From Gautieria morchelliformis (taxonomy: Eukaryota; Basidiomycota; Agaricomycetes; Gomphales; Gomphaceae), in NCBI GenBank assembly GCA_015179125.1, contig WHVA01000238.1:1-64000 (forward strand): a stretch of DNA of 64,000 nucleotides, written 5' to 3'. This document shows, piece after piece, positions 34,361 through 44,790 of the stretch. Each line of letters begins with the position of its first letter. Within the stretch, counting starts at the first letter, position 1. The translations under genes and the position numbers were made by a program. The notes below the pieces were generated by a model that saw only the letters and a program-made list of their open reading frames with translations, had not been told where the DNA came from and searched no databases.

Positions 34361-34489
34361 ATTCAAACTCCGCCATAGTGCGTGGTTTGTTTGCGTCTTA
34401 GTCAGGATTATGTCAGGATTATGTCAGCAGAGCGTGCTGTTTTCATATAGTGAGCCCACAACCGCCCCCCTAGAACTTTATACTATAGA

Positions 34490-35545
34490 TAGTGTAATCA
34501 TGCCAGACAAACATTACAAAGCATTCATGTGATTGGGTGTAGCAGGGCTTTGCATATGTTTTCCCCTGTTTTGGTGGCATGTGATGTTGTCCATCAAATG
34601 TTATTGGCTGACAACTGACACAGTCGTTAGTATGCATTCCTGTCATTAGCTATTGGCTCTTCCTCTGCTTTGCGTGTGTGTTGCATGGTTTGCTTACCAA
34701 GGTTTTCCCTCTGCATGCAAGGCCCATGAGCCTCATCAATCAACAGTCGGTGATGTGTCCATCATTTTTCTTATCCATAAGACTAATATCCATCATTTCT
34801 TCCCCTACATTCCCATGATTACATTTGCTGTGTCTGTTTTGCTTACCTAACCAGCTCCTTTATCTCCGCTCCTGCTTCACCTCTTCCTTGGCGCTCTGTT
34901 GTTAGAGATGGTGCAAAGTTCCTTTGGATTGGAAGCAAAGATGCGACGAAGGTCTTACTCCACCTTCGGACTAAGGTGGAAGTCAAACCTCTTTTCTTGG
35001 AGTATAGTGCGTCCTCTGTGTGTATGCTTTGCAAAGCGCACTGCTCACTTTTCTTTGCTAGTGCTGTCACCTATTGCAGTTTTTAGGGGGAAGCGGTTGT
35101 CCCTCACTTGCCCTCCATCGACCCCTCTTCGTGCTCCCCTTCCTGGCACATCTGGAACTATGCTGTGGAGACGACCCGGAATAATGCATTGAATATGGTG
35201 AGTAGTGATTGTAGCGCTACCATGGAGACGTTCCCTCCCGTTCCGTGTGCTGTGCCATATACATGCTTATCAATGAATCAGCCCCTCCATCTAGAAACTC
35301 GACTTTCCCTGTCACCTATGACCATGTGCGTGTGCTCCCAATACCGGGTATCTCATTGATGACCGTGACTGACTTGCTGTGGCAGAACATTGCACTAGAC
35401 ACAAGGAGCAGAGCCATCATTCTGGTGCCTATAGACGACATGGACGACGTGGACGAGGCGGCATAGCAGCAGCTTCTGATCCAGGTGGGGATAAGTCTCA
35501 TTCCACTGTGTGTTTTTTAAATATTCTGCTTTTTTTTCGTGTTCT

Positions 35546-35546
<1 letters not shown>
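34490..35546 (+). other. Flanking DNA with unidentified exon-like frames
   Basis: A plus-strand frame around 34910-35080 (KFLWIGSKDATKVLLHLRTK) and another at about 35100-35195 ending at a GTGAGT donor look coding but match nothing I know. They may be remains of a host gene next to the Helitron array. Confidence 0.3.

Positions 35547-35581
<35 letters not shown>
35547..35581. repeat. Poly(T) run of 35 bases, i.e. poly(A) on the minus strand
   Basis: Uninterrupted T from 35547 to 35581. It sits exactly at the 3' side of the minus-strand Gypsy-3 sequence, as a poly(A) tail of a transcript would. Confidence 0.9.
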
Positions 35582-35582
<1 letters not shown>

Positions 35583-35623
35583 GATTGGTGTTTGTGGTGG
35601 GTGTGTATGGCACCACATCAGCA

Positions 35624-36882
35624 TCAAGCCAGTGTGTTGGAGCAGCCACTGGGCCGGGCCTCCTCCCGGGCCCGTCTCATCGTGGTCACCATCCCACGCA
35701 TGTGGGAGCGTGTTGGCGTCTCCCTGGCCTCCTTCAGGAGGTCCTGAAACCTCTGCTCTGTGGTGTCACAGAGGTTGAACCATTCGGCTCACAACGGTGT
35801 CTTTTTCCCGAGGGGCCATGGCAAGCGGCCCGTCATGGTGAACAGAGGGTCCCCGAGGGGCATGAGCTCCCCTTCCCCCGGGAGAGGGTTGGGAACTGTC
35901 ATCACCGGTGGGGGCAATGTCACCGATGGCGCGGGCCTAAAGACCGCTCGTCTGGCCCTCTCTTGCTCGGCCACGAGGTACTCGTTCTGAGCTGCTGCCA
36001 GCGCCATCCCCAGTGCCGGGTCATTCACACTACGACTCGGCGACTGTACCAGGTACTCATCGGTGACGCGCTTGCACAGGTCACCAATGGGGTTGTAGGT
36101 TATGAGCTGCTCATAACCCCGGGCACATCTTTTCTTTGAGACGTGCCTTGGGCTGTCCAGATCGTAGTGCTCGAGATCCGGGTCGTCCGAGTAGAAGCCC
36201 TCAGGGATGTCAACTGTTGACGCTGGGGGCTCGCTGGGGCCCGCGCATGATGGGCTGGGTGGGCTGGTGATCCGCACCTTGAGGCCTGGCGCGGATTGGC
36301 CCGGGTTGGGGTTAGGGGTGGTGATTCGATCCGCCAGCCCTGTTTTGGCGCGCAACGGCAATGGGGCTGTCGCGCGAGATGATGGGCCACCACTTGTCGT
36401 GGGCCGGGTTCTGCTCACTTCGTTTTCGCGAGCTTGCGCTGTAGGTCCTGGACCAGTTTACCCAGGTCTCGTGTTTTGCCGCGCTCGGTCTCGAGTGCGC
36501 TGTCGAGGGCCCTGATATCATCCTTCAGGGCACCAATCTTGTCCCTCAGGTTGCGCGTCATCAACTGTGCTTTCCTGACTGAGTGGCGTTCGACTTTGTT
36601 GACCAACGTCGGCCACACCGTGTATATGGCTGTGCTGACATCCTTTTCCGCCAGCTGGACGTGGTTGGCATCAGTGGCAGTTTTCAGGTGTGCTGCGAAC
36701 GACACGCAGTTGTCGCACCCGTCGGGATGGACGATGGCCAGGTCATTCCTCCCTCCCACAATCATCCGATGCTCCTCTGCTGTGGTTGGAGCACTGAATA
36801 TTGCTGTGGCCCCTTGCTTGGGGGCTGCTGGCAGCGTTGCAGACATTGAGTGATTGATGTCGATTCTGTCGTTGGCTGTCAT
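35624..36882 (-). pseudogene. Gypsy-3 extra 3' ORF, coiled-coil protein of unknown function, frameshifted
   Basis: Begins at the ATG at 36880-36882, about 80 bases after the pol stop (TAA at 36963-36965). The first 155 residues include an HPDGCDNCVSFAAHL segment with a CxxC pair and a predicted coiled coil (LKDDIRALDSALETERGKTR). Near 36416 the frame shifts by one and goes on for about 210 residues, Pro/Ser/Thr-rich then acidic, with FYSDDPDLEHYDLDS and a basic KKRCARGYEQL. After a second shift near 35800 it ends at a TGA at 35624. Position behind pol recalls the third ORF of some gypsy elements. No domain was recognised, and it could be an unrelated transduced gene. Confidence 0.55.
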
Positions 36883-36962
36883 CACCTTCGGGAGAAGATG
36901 ATGGGGTGATGGTGGTTGCTTCTCAAGAAGTGATGCGCCTCAGAATGATCCGAGGTGAAAAT

Positions 36963-38624
36963 TTAAGCGACACCATCGGCAGGGTCTGGCATCTCACGTG
37001 ATCTGAACGTGACCTGGTGTCTTTTGGGCAGGTCGCGTGGTTTAGTCATGCCTCGGAGCTCTAGGTAGTGATCTAGAGCTTCCAGGTCTTTACACGCTGA
37101 CATGAGCTCCCATGTCATGTCCCCAAGGGACCATCGGACCTGAAGTTCCAGGTGTTAGCAACTCAGGGTTATGGCAGGGAAGGTTCAGTAGAATTCTTAG
37201 AAAGCTAGAATCAAATTCACTCTCTCAGTGAATTTATTGTCACTGTTATATTAATACAATACCTAGAATCAAATTCACTACATGATTTTCAGTCAACATG
37301 CTATGAAAATATAAAGAATACTACTCGCCTCTCTCAGTGAATTTATTGTCACTGGGAGAGGAGCACTATCTTGTCTCAGAAAGCATATACGTGCACCCGG
37401 CCCTTTAGCGCCCAAGAGCTCGCGCGTCGAAGTCGTTTCAAACTCCGCTGGGTGCAGCCGCTTGTGAAAATAGAGATAAAAAAATGAAATGGAGAGGTAG
37501 GGAGTGACTGGAAAGTTTCAAAAATACTCAGAGAAGTGAGTGCTGGTACAAGAACAATGTGAGAAGAGATTGAAACACCATACAATAAATTGAATATATT
37601 ATGCTTGATTTTGGTGCAGGAGCATAAATGCACCCAACACCAGGTCCTTGGAATTTATCCATCTATGGGATAAAATTTCGTCAACGAGCCGTTCCTCTTC
37701 ATCGTTCGTACTGAAGTTGTAGAACGATTTTGCTTCTCGACGAGGGAATAAGTCATCATTGTTGGCCTCATACCATCATACGAGGCTGGTGTGGAAGAGG
37801 GGTGTGACATGCCTGTTCTTCAATTCGTCTGGTACCTCGAGAGTTACCGTCGAGGCCTCGTTGTGGGCCTCGATCATGCGATACAGGCCAATGTATCGCG
37901 GCACCAGTTTCCTGGCCCTTCCTTTGGGCAGGGTCAGGTTCTGAGTGGATAGGTATATGCGGTCGCCGACCGCGTACATGTCACTATCTTGGTGATTCTT
38001 ATTTGCGTGAACCGCCTGCGACACTCGGTGCTCCAATATGGCATCGTGCGCCAACATCAGGTTCCAGCCAGCCTGTTGTGCAAACTGGGACACTCCCCTG
38101 AATGGGGTGTCCGTTGCCATGGGTATGTCTATCTGCGGCATGTACCCTTGGTTCAGCTCGAAGGGAGTGAACCCCGTTGTGGCACTGACATTACTGTTGA
38201 TGCCCCTTCGACCATCAGGCACTTGTGTGCCCAGTCCTTCTGATTGTCTCTGATGACCGTCCATAGGATCTGTCCAATCGAGCGGTTGGCCCGCTCTGTG
38301 GCTCCATCCGTTTGTGGATGGAATGTGGTAGCCATGAGGAGTTTAGTCCCCATGAGCCACTGAAGTTCATGCCAGAAGATTGATGTGAACTTTGAGTCTC
38401 GATCCGAGATGATGGAGTCAGGAACTCCGTGGAGCCTGACAACTTCCTTGAGGAATAGCCAGGTGACTTCCTTTGCTGTGACCCTCATCGTTGTTGGGAT
38501 GAGGTGGACGTGCGAAGTCAGCCTGTCTATGATTACCATGAGGTAATCACAGCCATCTGAATTGGGCATTGGCCCCATAAAGCTGATTCTGATTGACTGC
38601 CAAGGCCTGTCTGTGATGGGCAGG
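36963..38624 (-). pseudogene. Gypsy-3 integrase and chromodomain
   Basis: Starts inside PITDRPWQSISISFMGPMP at 38624. Integrase core motifs: CDYLMVIIDRLT (first Asp), IISDRDSKFTS (second Asp), ATERANRSIGQIL (Glu). A frameshift at about 38230 separates the core from the part with NSNVSATTGFTPFELNQGY. The C-terminal domain has LPKGRARKLVPRYIGLYRM and ELKNRHVTPLFHTSLV. The chromodomain (LVDEILSHRWINSKDL, then after the LTR EFQVRWSLGDMTWE) would bind histone marks and steer integration. The LTR at 37153-37639 interrupts it with a CCAGG duplication. Pol ends PDPADGVA, TAA. Confidence 0.85.
37153..37639 (-). mobile_element. Solo copia LTR, TSD CCAGG
   Basis: 487 bases, TGTTGGGTGC...TTGCTAACA on the minus strand, same family as the Copia-1 and Copia-2 LTRs. 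CCAGG occurs on both sides (37148-37152, 37640-37644). No internal copia sequence remains, so the element was lost by LTR recombination. Divergence from the other LTRs makes it an older insertion. Confidence 0.93.
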
Positions 38625-39265
38625 TGTCATGATCGATTTATTTCTCCTACCGCATTACCTCTATGTTCCCCCTCGTCACTCCCTAGCATCTTCGCCAGAG
38701 TTCGCCGCACCCACCAACCACTCCTCCTCTACATCCACTCTACCCGCTGTTCGCCCCATTCTTGGACCCGCTATTCGTTGCTCACGCATTTCGCCAGCAG
38801 GCACGCCATCAAATATGCTTGATACCATTCACCCGGCACAATGGTTCATCATTAAACCCATCATCTTCTTAATCCAACCCCATTGGGTGTTCGTATGGCC
38901 AAAGTGTGATCGCAGGACGTCCCTTCCATAGGCCGTGCGGGATCAACCCAGTAAATGAAGAGCCCGTGCAGGGTAGCATGTATGCGGGTCCCAAGACATG
39001 GTTTTGTCCATAAGTGCCTTCGCCCCTTTTACTCTCCGTCGTTTCATGTTCGCATTCTCCCCTCACTCTATTGTATGTTTATTCCATCTACTTAGTATCA
39101 TGACTGCCCACCCCTATCCAACCCTGACTCATGACGGCCTCTTTCCTATTCGCTGACACCTTACGAGCATTCGATATAAGTAGTTTACATTCGCATGTAT
39201 ATTCCCCAGTTCAATTATCATACGTCGTCCATCTTGTGCAAACTTGACCTTGCTGTGATCGTCAT
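38625..39265 (+). mobile_element. Possible solo LTR of another family
   Basis: Begins TGTCATGATCG exactly where Gypsy-3 pol stops. It is C-rich, then has a TATA-like ATATAAGTAG at about 39175, and CTGTGATCGTCA near 39255 could be the end. No target duplication was found and Gypsy-3 does not clearly resume beyond, so the call is tentative. Confidence 0.3.
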
Positions 39266-39685
39266 CTTAAGCCTTCTCTTATTCACTGTAGTATAGTTAT
39301 ATAGCAAAGGAGTAAGGTGTGTGGGCATGTCCCAAAACACGTGCGAATGCGCCCATGATTTGTCTTGTCTATGTACGAAAAAGACCGTTTGAAAAGAAAC
39401 AAAGAGAGGTAAAAAGGAACTGTGTGGCCTCCTTCTGAGCAGAGGTGGGGGGGGAGAGGGCTGATGTGGACGGCTGTGCTCAGGGGTGCTAGCGTGGTGC
39501 ATGACAGGCATGCGCGCAGGTGTGCATCGACGACGGGATCCGGGCTGGGTGCGACAGGAGGACCTGTGGGGAGAGCTATTCTGTTAGCAATGCATGCTCA
39601 TGTGTATCTTACTGGGGGCTAAGGGTCATTGGGGAGGAGAGGGAGATCAGGGTGCGGAGGTTAGGGGAGGGGGGGGGGGGGTCAC
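39266..39685 (+). other. Unassigned DNA with a G-run
   Basis: No gene or element. A run of 12-13 G lies at about 39669-39681. Confidence 0.4.
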
Positions 39686-40241
39686 TGGAGACATAGCAAA
39701 ATTTCCTGACTTTGGAAATCTATGGGAAATCCTAAGGACATTCCACATTTCTTCAAAATTTCCCAGTTCATGAAATTGGATGAAAATTTATTGTTTTGTC
39801 AGAGTTTGTTGACTTCAGGAAATCCTTCAAAAATTGTAAAATTATCACCTCAAAATCTTCAAGAAACTCTCAGGAAACATTGAATTTCCTCCTCTATGAA
39901 ACTAAATAATTAATAAGGTTTCCTCAGTTTGCAAATTCTATGAAAATGTTGATTTCCTGATTATTTGATAGGGAAACTTTGTAGAAATCAGTGTTTCTAT
40001 AGAATTTCCAAACTGGTGAAATTTTATTAAATATTTAGTTTCATGGAAGAGGAAATTCAATATTTCCTCAGTCTCTTCAAGATTTTTAGGTGATAATTTT
40101 AAAAATTTTGACAGATTTCCTGCAGCCAAAAAACTTTGACAAAACATTAAATTTTCCTGAACTGGGAAATTTGAAGAAATTTGGAATATCCTCAGAATTT
40201 CCAGCTTATTTTCAAAGTCAGGAAATTTTCCCATGTCTCCA
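39686..40241. mobile_element. Foldback (MITE-like) element of about 556 bp
   Basis: The two halves are inverted copies of each other with arms of about 270 bases. The left end TGGAGACAT and AAAATTTCCTGACTTTG are mirrored at the right end. Internal matches such as TTCCCAGTTCA and AAAATTATCACCT are found in both arms. Identity is roughly 80-85 percent by eye. It is AT-rich and has no coding capacity. No clear target duplication. Confidence 0.8.
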
Positions 40242-40848
40242 ATGGGTGGAAGCATTTGGTGGCATTTACATAATATAACATGTAATCTACGCTGGTGGGG
40301 TCAGAAAGGAGCTTCGATAGGTCAAGTGCATCTCGTCTGAGGATATTTATCATGGGTTGTTGATATCGGGCATATGCATGACAGAATGATAAGTTTCGAA
40401 TAGAGTAAGGGTGCGGCCTTTGACTCGAGGCTGAGTTCGATATAGAGATGCAAGAGATGAAGGTAGCTCGGGATTCGACTAATAACTCGAAGTCAAACAA
40501 AGTGTGGAAAGGTTTGTGTTTGTTTCAGTCGTACATGGCATACTACTTATAGCTACTCGGATAGGGGTCTCGGTGCGTAGGAATGGGCGACGGGGGCAAT
40601 AGGGTTGTGCGTATGGTAGGTGCATACGTACCGCCGCTACCATGTATCCGCGCTGCAGATCGCTTGTTCGGTCTGGCCTAGGCATGAGGCGGAAGGGAAC
40701 ATCCTTGTGTGGTGGCTCAAAAGATGAGGCGGGGTGGTAGATGTGACTGTTAAAATAAATGGATAGCTATATCAAACATTATTCTAAGGTCTATACAATC
40801 GTCTAACTGAGCTAACATCTGGGAGAAATAATCCATGCACCAGTAGCA
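40242..40848 (+). other. Unassigned DNA
   Basis: No gene recognised between the foldback element and the hairpin cluster. Confidence 0.35.
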
Positions 40849-41612
40849 GTGCCTGCCCTGGAAAGCAGGCACCTGGGCCCTGGTCAGAAGAAATATTGCT
40901 ATGGGACTAATAATCCCATACAGGGACATCGGACACGATGGAGATTGCAGTATACAGTCCTATCTATGGACGTACTGAATAGCTACCTCAGGAGAGAGGT
41001 ACAGAGATGGCAAATGCCTTGCCAAGGCTGCTGTAGGCACACAGCACAGGACACACAAGTTTTCTATTCTATTCCCCTGACCAGATACGCTGATTACGAG
41101 CTGTATTACATGTTGAAAGGGGCTTTGTACATTGCTCCAAGGTCCCAGCTTAGATACTTGTCAGTAGGACAAGTATCCCCATCATTGTTCCTGCTCCACA
41201 GCTGTATGCAGCCTGTGGAGCATTTCCACATTATACTGACCCATTCTATCACTATCTTGAACACTGGTAGTCACTACTATTTTAGTATAAGTAGCTACCA
41301 TAAATGTACGAACAAAACATCCAGAATATTATCCAGAACAATCCAGAATTGCTGTTTCACCTCCTGAAGTAACTGTAGACTTGTTTGATAGCTACAGAGC
41401 TTATTTCTTGATAGATTTCTCTAATTCTTTGTTGAGAGTCTACTATAACTGGCTACACTACACTGTTCCGAAAGCGAAAGCTTCGGACCCCTTGTTCCTC
41501 TGTTCTCACCTGTTTCTTCCTCGACTCGGTCACGTGACCTACATCAATCAGTGACGCACTCGCCCCACAGAGCTTAGTCAGCTCACGCATATACCGTGCA
41601 CAGGGGTGCACG
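40849..41612. other. Cluster of short perfect hairpins
   Basis: Perfect or near-perfect stems: 40849-40872 (8 bp), 40900-40920 (7 bp), 40984-41001 (6 bp), 41016-41028 (5 bp), 41153-41177 (GATACTTGTC / GACAAGTATC, 10 bp, 5-base loop), 41194-41220 (8 bp plus inner 3 bp), 41266-41299 (two stacked 5-bp stems), 41467-41487 (8 bp with one bulge, GAAA loop), 41595-41612 (CGTGCAC / GTGCACG, 7 bp, AGGG loop). A 172-codon open frame crosses the left part but has no motif. Could be a structured RNA, a transposon 3' region or an LTR; not recognised. Confidence 0.55.
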
Positions 41613-42023
41613 AAGAGTCCCCACTCCCTGAGTCATCAAATATATCTGTCCTGATATATCTGATATATTATTCCCAAAAGTGACTGAATAGGAATAATGT
41701 ACGCGGCTCGAAGGTGATGGAGAATATATGTCGTGCACCCTGATCGTGATATGGGATCGACTTGGTTTATCCTGGTACTTGGCTCGTCAATTGTACTCGT
41801 GTCTCGACTCGACTCGTGGGATCTAAGGAACTCGGCGGTGGTGTGTTGTACTTGGCTCGACTCGGTGAGTGTGACTTGGCTCGGACTCGATGAGGGGCTT
41901 GTAGGCTCGGGTGTGTGTGCATGTGTCTCGTGGTGCTTGGAGTAAGATTGGGTAGTAAGGGGGAGATCGTTAGAACAAGAGCAATCGTGAATAGAAATCG
42001 TTGTAATGGACATTACGGTCGTT
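41613..42023 (-). other. Probable 3' region of the LINE
   Basis: Follows the LINE stop on the minus strand. It has an open Ser/Thr-rich frame without motif (42013-41636). No poly(A) or repeat tail marks the LINE end, so the boundary with the hairpin cluster is unknown. Confidence 0.35.
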
Positions 42024-44645
42024 ATTCATGTGCGGGAAGTCATGAGATAAATCGAGTCAAACAGGAATCCGCAGCTGATAAGTCTTTCCTCACGACAATG
42101 CGATACAAGAAAGCAGATAGTGTTGGACTGTCTCTTCATGCCGGTGGCAAGCTGGGCACATTGGGGTGGTGCTGGAGCCCATCTTGTGCAGGTGTCGATG
42201 GAGCTGAACATGGCCTGTCTGTAACTGTATGAGTATGTTCGATTGTAAGCGTGGCTGATGGCTCACCATCTCGCGGTAGTTGGAAGATGGTGCTTGTGGG
42301 TCGATTGCGTGGAACCTTTGATACCTCGGGGATGTTAGCAACTAGGGTCTATGGCAGGGAAGGTTCGGTAGAGTTCTTAGAAAGCTAAAATCAAATACAC
42401 TCTCTCAGTGAATTTATTGTCACTGATGTATTAATACAATACCTAAAATCAAATACACTACATGATTTTCAGTCAACATGCTATGTAAATATGAAAGATA
42501 CTACTCGCCTCTCTCAGTGAATTTATTGTCACTGAGAGAGGAGTGTAATCCTGTCTCAGAAGGCATATACTTGCACCCGGCCCTTTAGCGCCCAAGGGCT
42601 CGCGCGTCGAAGTAATTTCAAACTCCGCTGGGTGCAGCCGCCTATGAAAATAGAAATAACAGGATGGAATGGAGAGATAGGGAGTGACTAGAAAATTTCG
42701 AAAATAAGCAGAGAAGTGGATGCATAGTACAAGAACAGTATGAGAAAATATTGAAACACCACACAATAAATTGAATATATTATGCTTGATTTTGGTGCAG
42801 GAGCATAAATGCACCCAACAGGGGACTCGGTAAACAGTTGTCTCACCATTATCTTCAGTTGCTTTTTGTAAGTGGTGTTGAGGGCTGACCTGCTGCTTGG
42901 TAGTGGTGACTGCAGTTTCCTGGGGAGGGCTGGGGCCAGGCTGCTGTGTCCCTTCACCGCTTCTTGGGCCAGCTCATTGGCCCTCTCATTCCCTTTGACT
43001 CCCTTGTGTCCAGGCCCCCAGTGAACGTTGAGGGGCACTCCAGGGTGTGCTTCCGTCACTCGCTGCATCTGTTTGTGAAAGTAGTCAATGAGATGTTGAC
43101 CAGGGCCGCTTTTGCGGCTGCTCAATGCTTTGATTGCGGCTTGGGTATCAATCGCGATGGCGACTCCATCCAAGAAATTGTGTTCCTGCAGCATGGTGGT
43201 GGCGAGGATTAGTCTGATGATTTCAGCTTCATAGACTGTGTGAGATGTGTCAGCGCCCAAGTGGTGTTGCAGTTCGTGCCCCTGTGCGCCATTGACGAAG
43301 AGCACGGCGGCGGCTCCAACACCTCCTTCATAGCTTGATCCGTCTGCGTAGATTTTGATCGAAGCTGTGTTCGCCTTGTCGTACCTGATTGCCTCCTTGT
43401 CATCCTTGGCTATGTGTGTGTGCACTGGTGGGATCCATGATGGCTCATGTTGGGTCAGCTGGATGACTTCAACTTCACCAACTGTCAGGCTGTGGGATCG
43501 GAGCAGGTTGTGCAATGGTGAGCGATGTTGCTGTGCCTGTTTTGAGGTCTTGTGCAAGCGTGCATGTAGTGGGTGGAGGGATGGCAGCGTGAGCATCCGC
43601 AGGGTAGCGCTGCAAGTGTGCTTGTCTAGCGCTAGCTGGATTGGCAATAAGTCAGCGTGAACATCAAGTAGGTCAGTTGGTGTGGAGCGCAGTGCTCCTG
43701 TGATGTATACTGCTGCCATTCTCTGCACCTTGGCGAGCTTTGAGACGAAGCCCACCGAACCTCAGGCTTTCTTGTCGTTCTTGCCCTTGTGCACTGGCAT
43801 ATACCATACATCGGCAGTGCACAGCATTTTGGGGATGGCGATGCTGAGATAAAGGTGTCTCATATTGCAATAAGACATGCCATGCCCTTCATTGGTTTGG
43901 CCAGCCATCGAAGCTGCAGCACCCAGTCAGTGCCTTTGGCGACTGCACTTGCTGCTTGCTCCCTGAACTGTAGTTCTTGATTGAGTATCACTCCAAGTAG
44001 TTTGTGGGAGTGTCCCTGAAAGGCTGAGGGGCCGCCCTTGGAGTATCTTCGTCTTCCCTTGCCCTCCTGGGTCCTCTACCCTCCTCCTGGTGAAGTCGAT
44101 AAGTGTCATCTTGTCCAATTTGAACCGTGAGTTGTGATGCTTGGACCACTCGTTCGCCCTCCATCTCTCGTCATCATCTGGACCAGCTTGCTGTGTGCCT
44201 GCTTGAATGTTTTGCCCGCCGCTAGAAACGTCACGTCGTCTATAAATGCCGGTGCTAACTCTCCTTTGTCCTGTCTTGCCACTTCTATTAGTCCTGTGTT
44301 GTAAAATGGTACAGTATCACTGAGATCGTGTCCCCTTGGTCACATCCGTTATCAATGTCCAGGCGGTCTGACACATAATCGTCGAACTGGATCCTCATTT
44401 GGCACCCTTGCAACCTGTTTTGTACCCACCTGGTGTATTGCTCTGGTACCCTTTCAGCCGCAGGTCGTAGATCAGTCGGTCCATGGTTATGCTCAGGAAC
44501 GCTCCTTTGACATCCAGGAATAGTGCAGATACTACCTTTCCCTTCCTCCACTGGTCCTTGATGAAATCTATTGTCATAGGGAGCGTGTCGATGGTGTTCC
44601 TTCCTGCCCGTCCCCCAAAGTTGGTGGTTGGCAGTAGTTGGAGTT
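42024..44645 (-). pseudogene. Tad1-like LINE ORF2: reverse transcriptase, RNase H, C-terminal zinc finger
   Basis: Minus strand. Begins NFGGRAGRNTID near 44630 without the endonuclease, so it is 5'-truncated. RT motifs: LFLDVKGAFLS (A), NGCDQGDTIS (B) and FIDDVTFLAAGKTF (C), with frame changes between and several stops to about 43650. RNase H runs from about 43340: IYADGSSYEGG, VYEAEIIRL, AIDTQAAIKAL, GPGHKGVKGNERANEL. The last position is normally Asp (AD), here Asn. After the LTR at 42333-42820 the frame goes on to LQTGHVQLHRHL and CPACHRHEETVQHYLLSC, the CCHC finger. Such elements copy their own RNA into DNA at a nick; this one is dead. Confidence 0.85.
42333..42820 (-). mobile_element. 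Solo copia LTR, TSD GGGGA
   Basis: 488 bases, TGTTGGGTGC...TGCTAACA on the minus strand. GGGGA on both sides (42328-42332, 42821-42825). It sits inside the LINE RNase H/C-terminal junction. At diagnostic sites it agrees with the 3' LTR of Copia-1 rather than with its 5' LTR. Confidence 0.94.
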
Positions 44646-44790
44646 AGTGTTGCCGCGGCGTGGCTTTGACTTAGCGCCGAGCCACGCTTACCAAAGCCAG
44701 CTATTATAATTATAGCTCTAAGCCAAGCTGAGGAACCGCAGCTTGGCTTGGTTAAAAGCTGGCTTTTAGCCGGAAGCCGAATATAGCTAA
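44641..44790. repeat. Palindrome-rich MITE-like segment
   Basis: GCGTGGC (44658-44664) pairs with GCCACGC (44681-44687). AAGCCAAGCTG (44720-44730) pairs perfectly with CAGCTTGGCTT (44739-44749) around 8 bases. AAAAGC/GCTTTT follows at about 44754-44767. Words such as AGCCAAGC and GCGTGGCTT recur at 50160-50301, suggesting one small family. Confidence 0.6.

Larger units (their letters stand above)
31665..34489 (-). mobile_element. Helitron unit D (non-autonomous, about 2.8 kb)
   Basis: The 5' end on the minus strand is TCTATAGTATAAAG at 34489, flanked by A as expected for insertion at an AT site. The 3' end is CTAG at 31668-31665 with a hairpin (CCCGTGC / GCACCGGG, one bulge) 7 bases inside. 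No RepHel. Contents: an 18-bp minisatellite, a 140-155-bp tandem array and short AGCCAGACAGAG repeats near 34064-34150. A second, decayed 3'-end signature (CCAG then ACCCGTGC) lies at 32020-32060, so the unit may be a fusion of two. Confidence 0.85.
35582..38624 (-). mobile_element. Gypsy-3: 5'-truncated chromodomain gypsy element ending in poly(A)
   Basis: On the minus strand: integrase core, C-terminal integrase, chromodomain, then an extra coding region and a 35-base A run. No LTR follows the coding part. Upstream of 38624 the pol sequence stops abruptly in the segment ahead of the integrase core. A solo copia LTR (37153-37639) splits the chromodomain. The shape, 5'-truncated with a 3' A tail and no LTR, resembles a reverse-transcribed mRNA rather than a normal gypsy insertion. 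Confidence 0.75.

Noticed and set aside
40849..41367. 172-codon open frame across the hairpin cluster
   Set aside because: No motif, odd composition, and the DNA is dominated by palindromes; an accidental frame is more likely.
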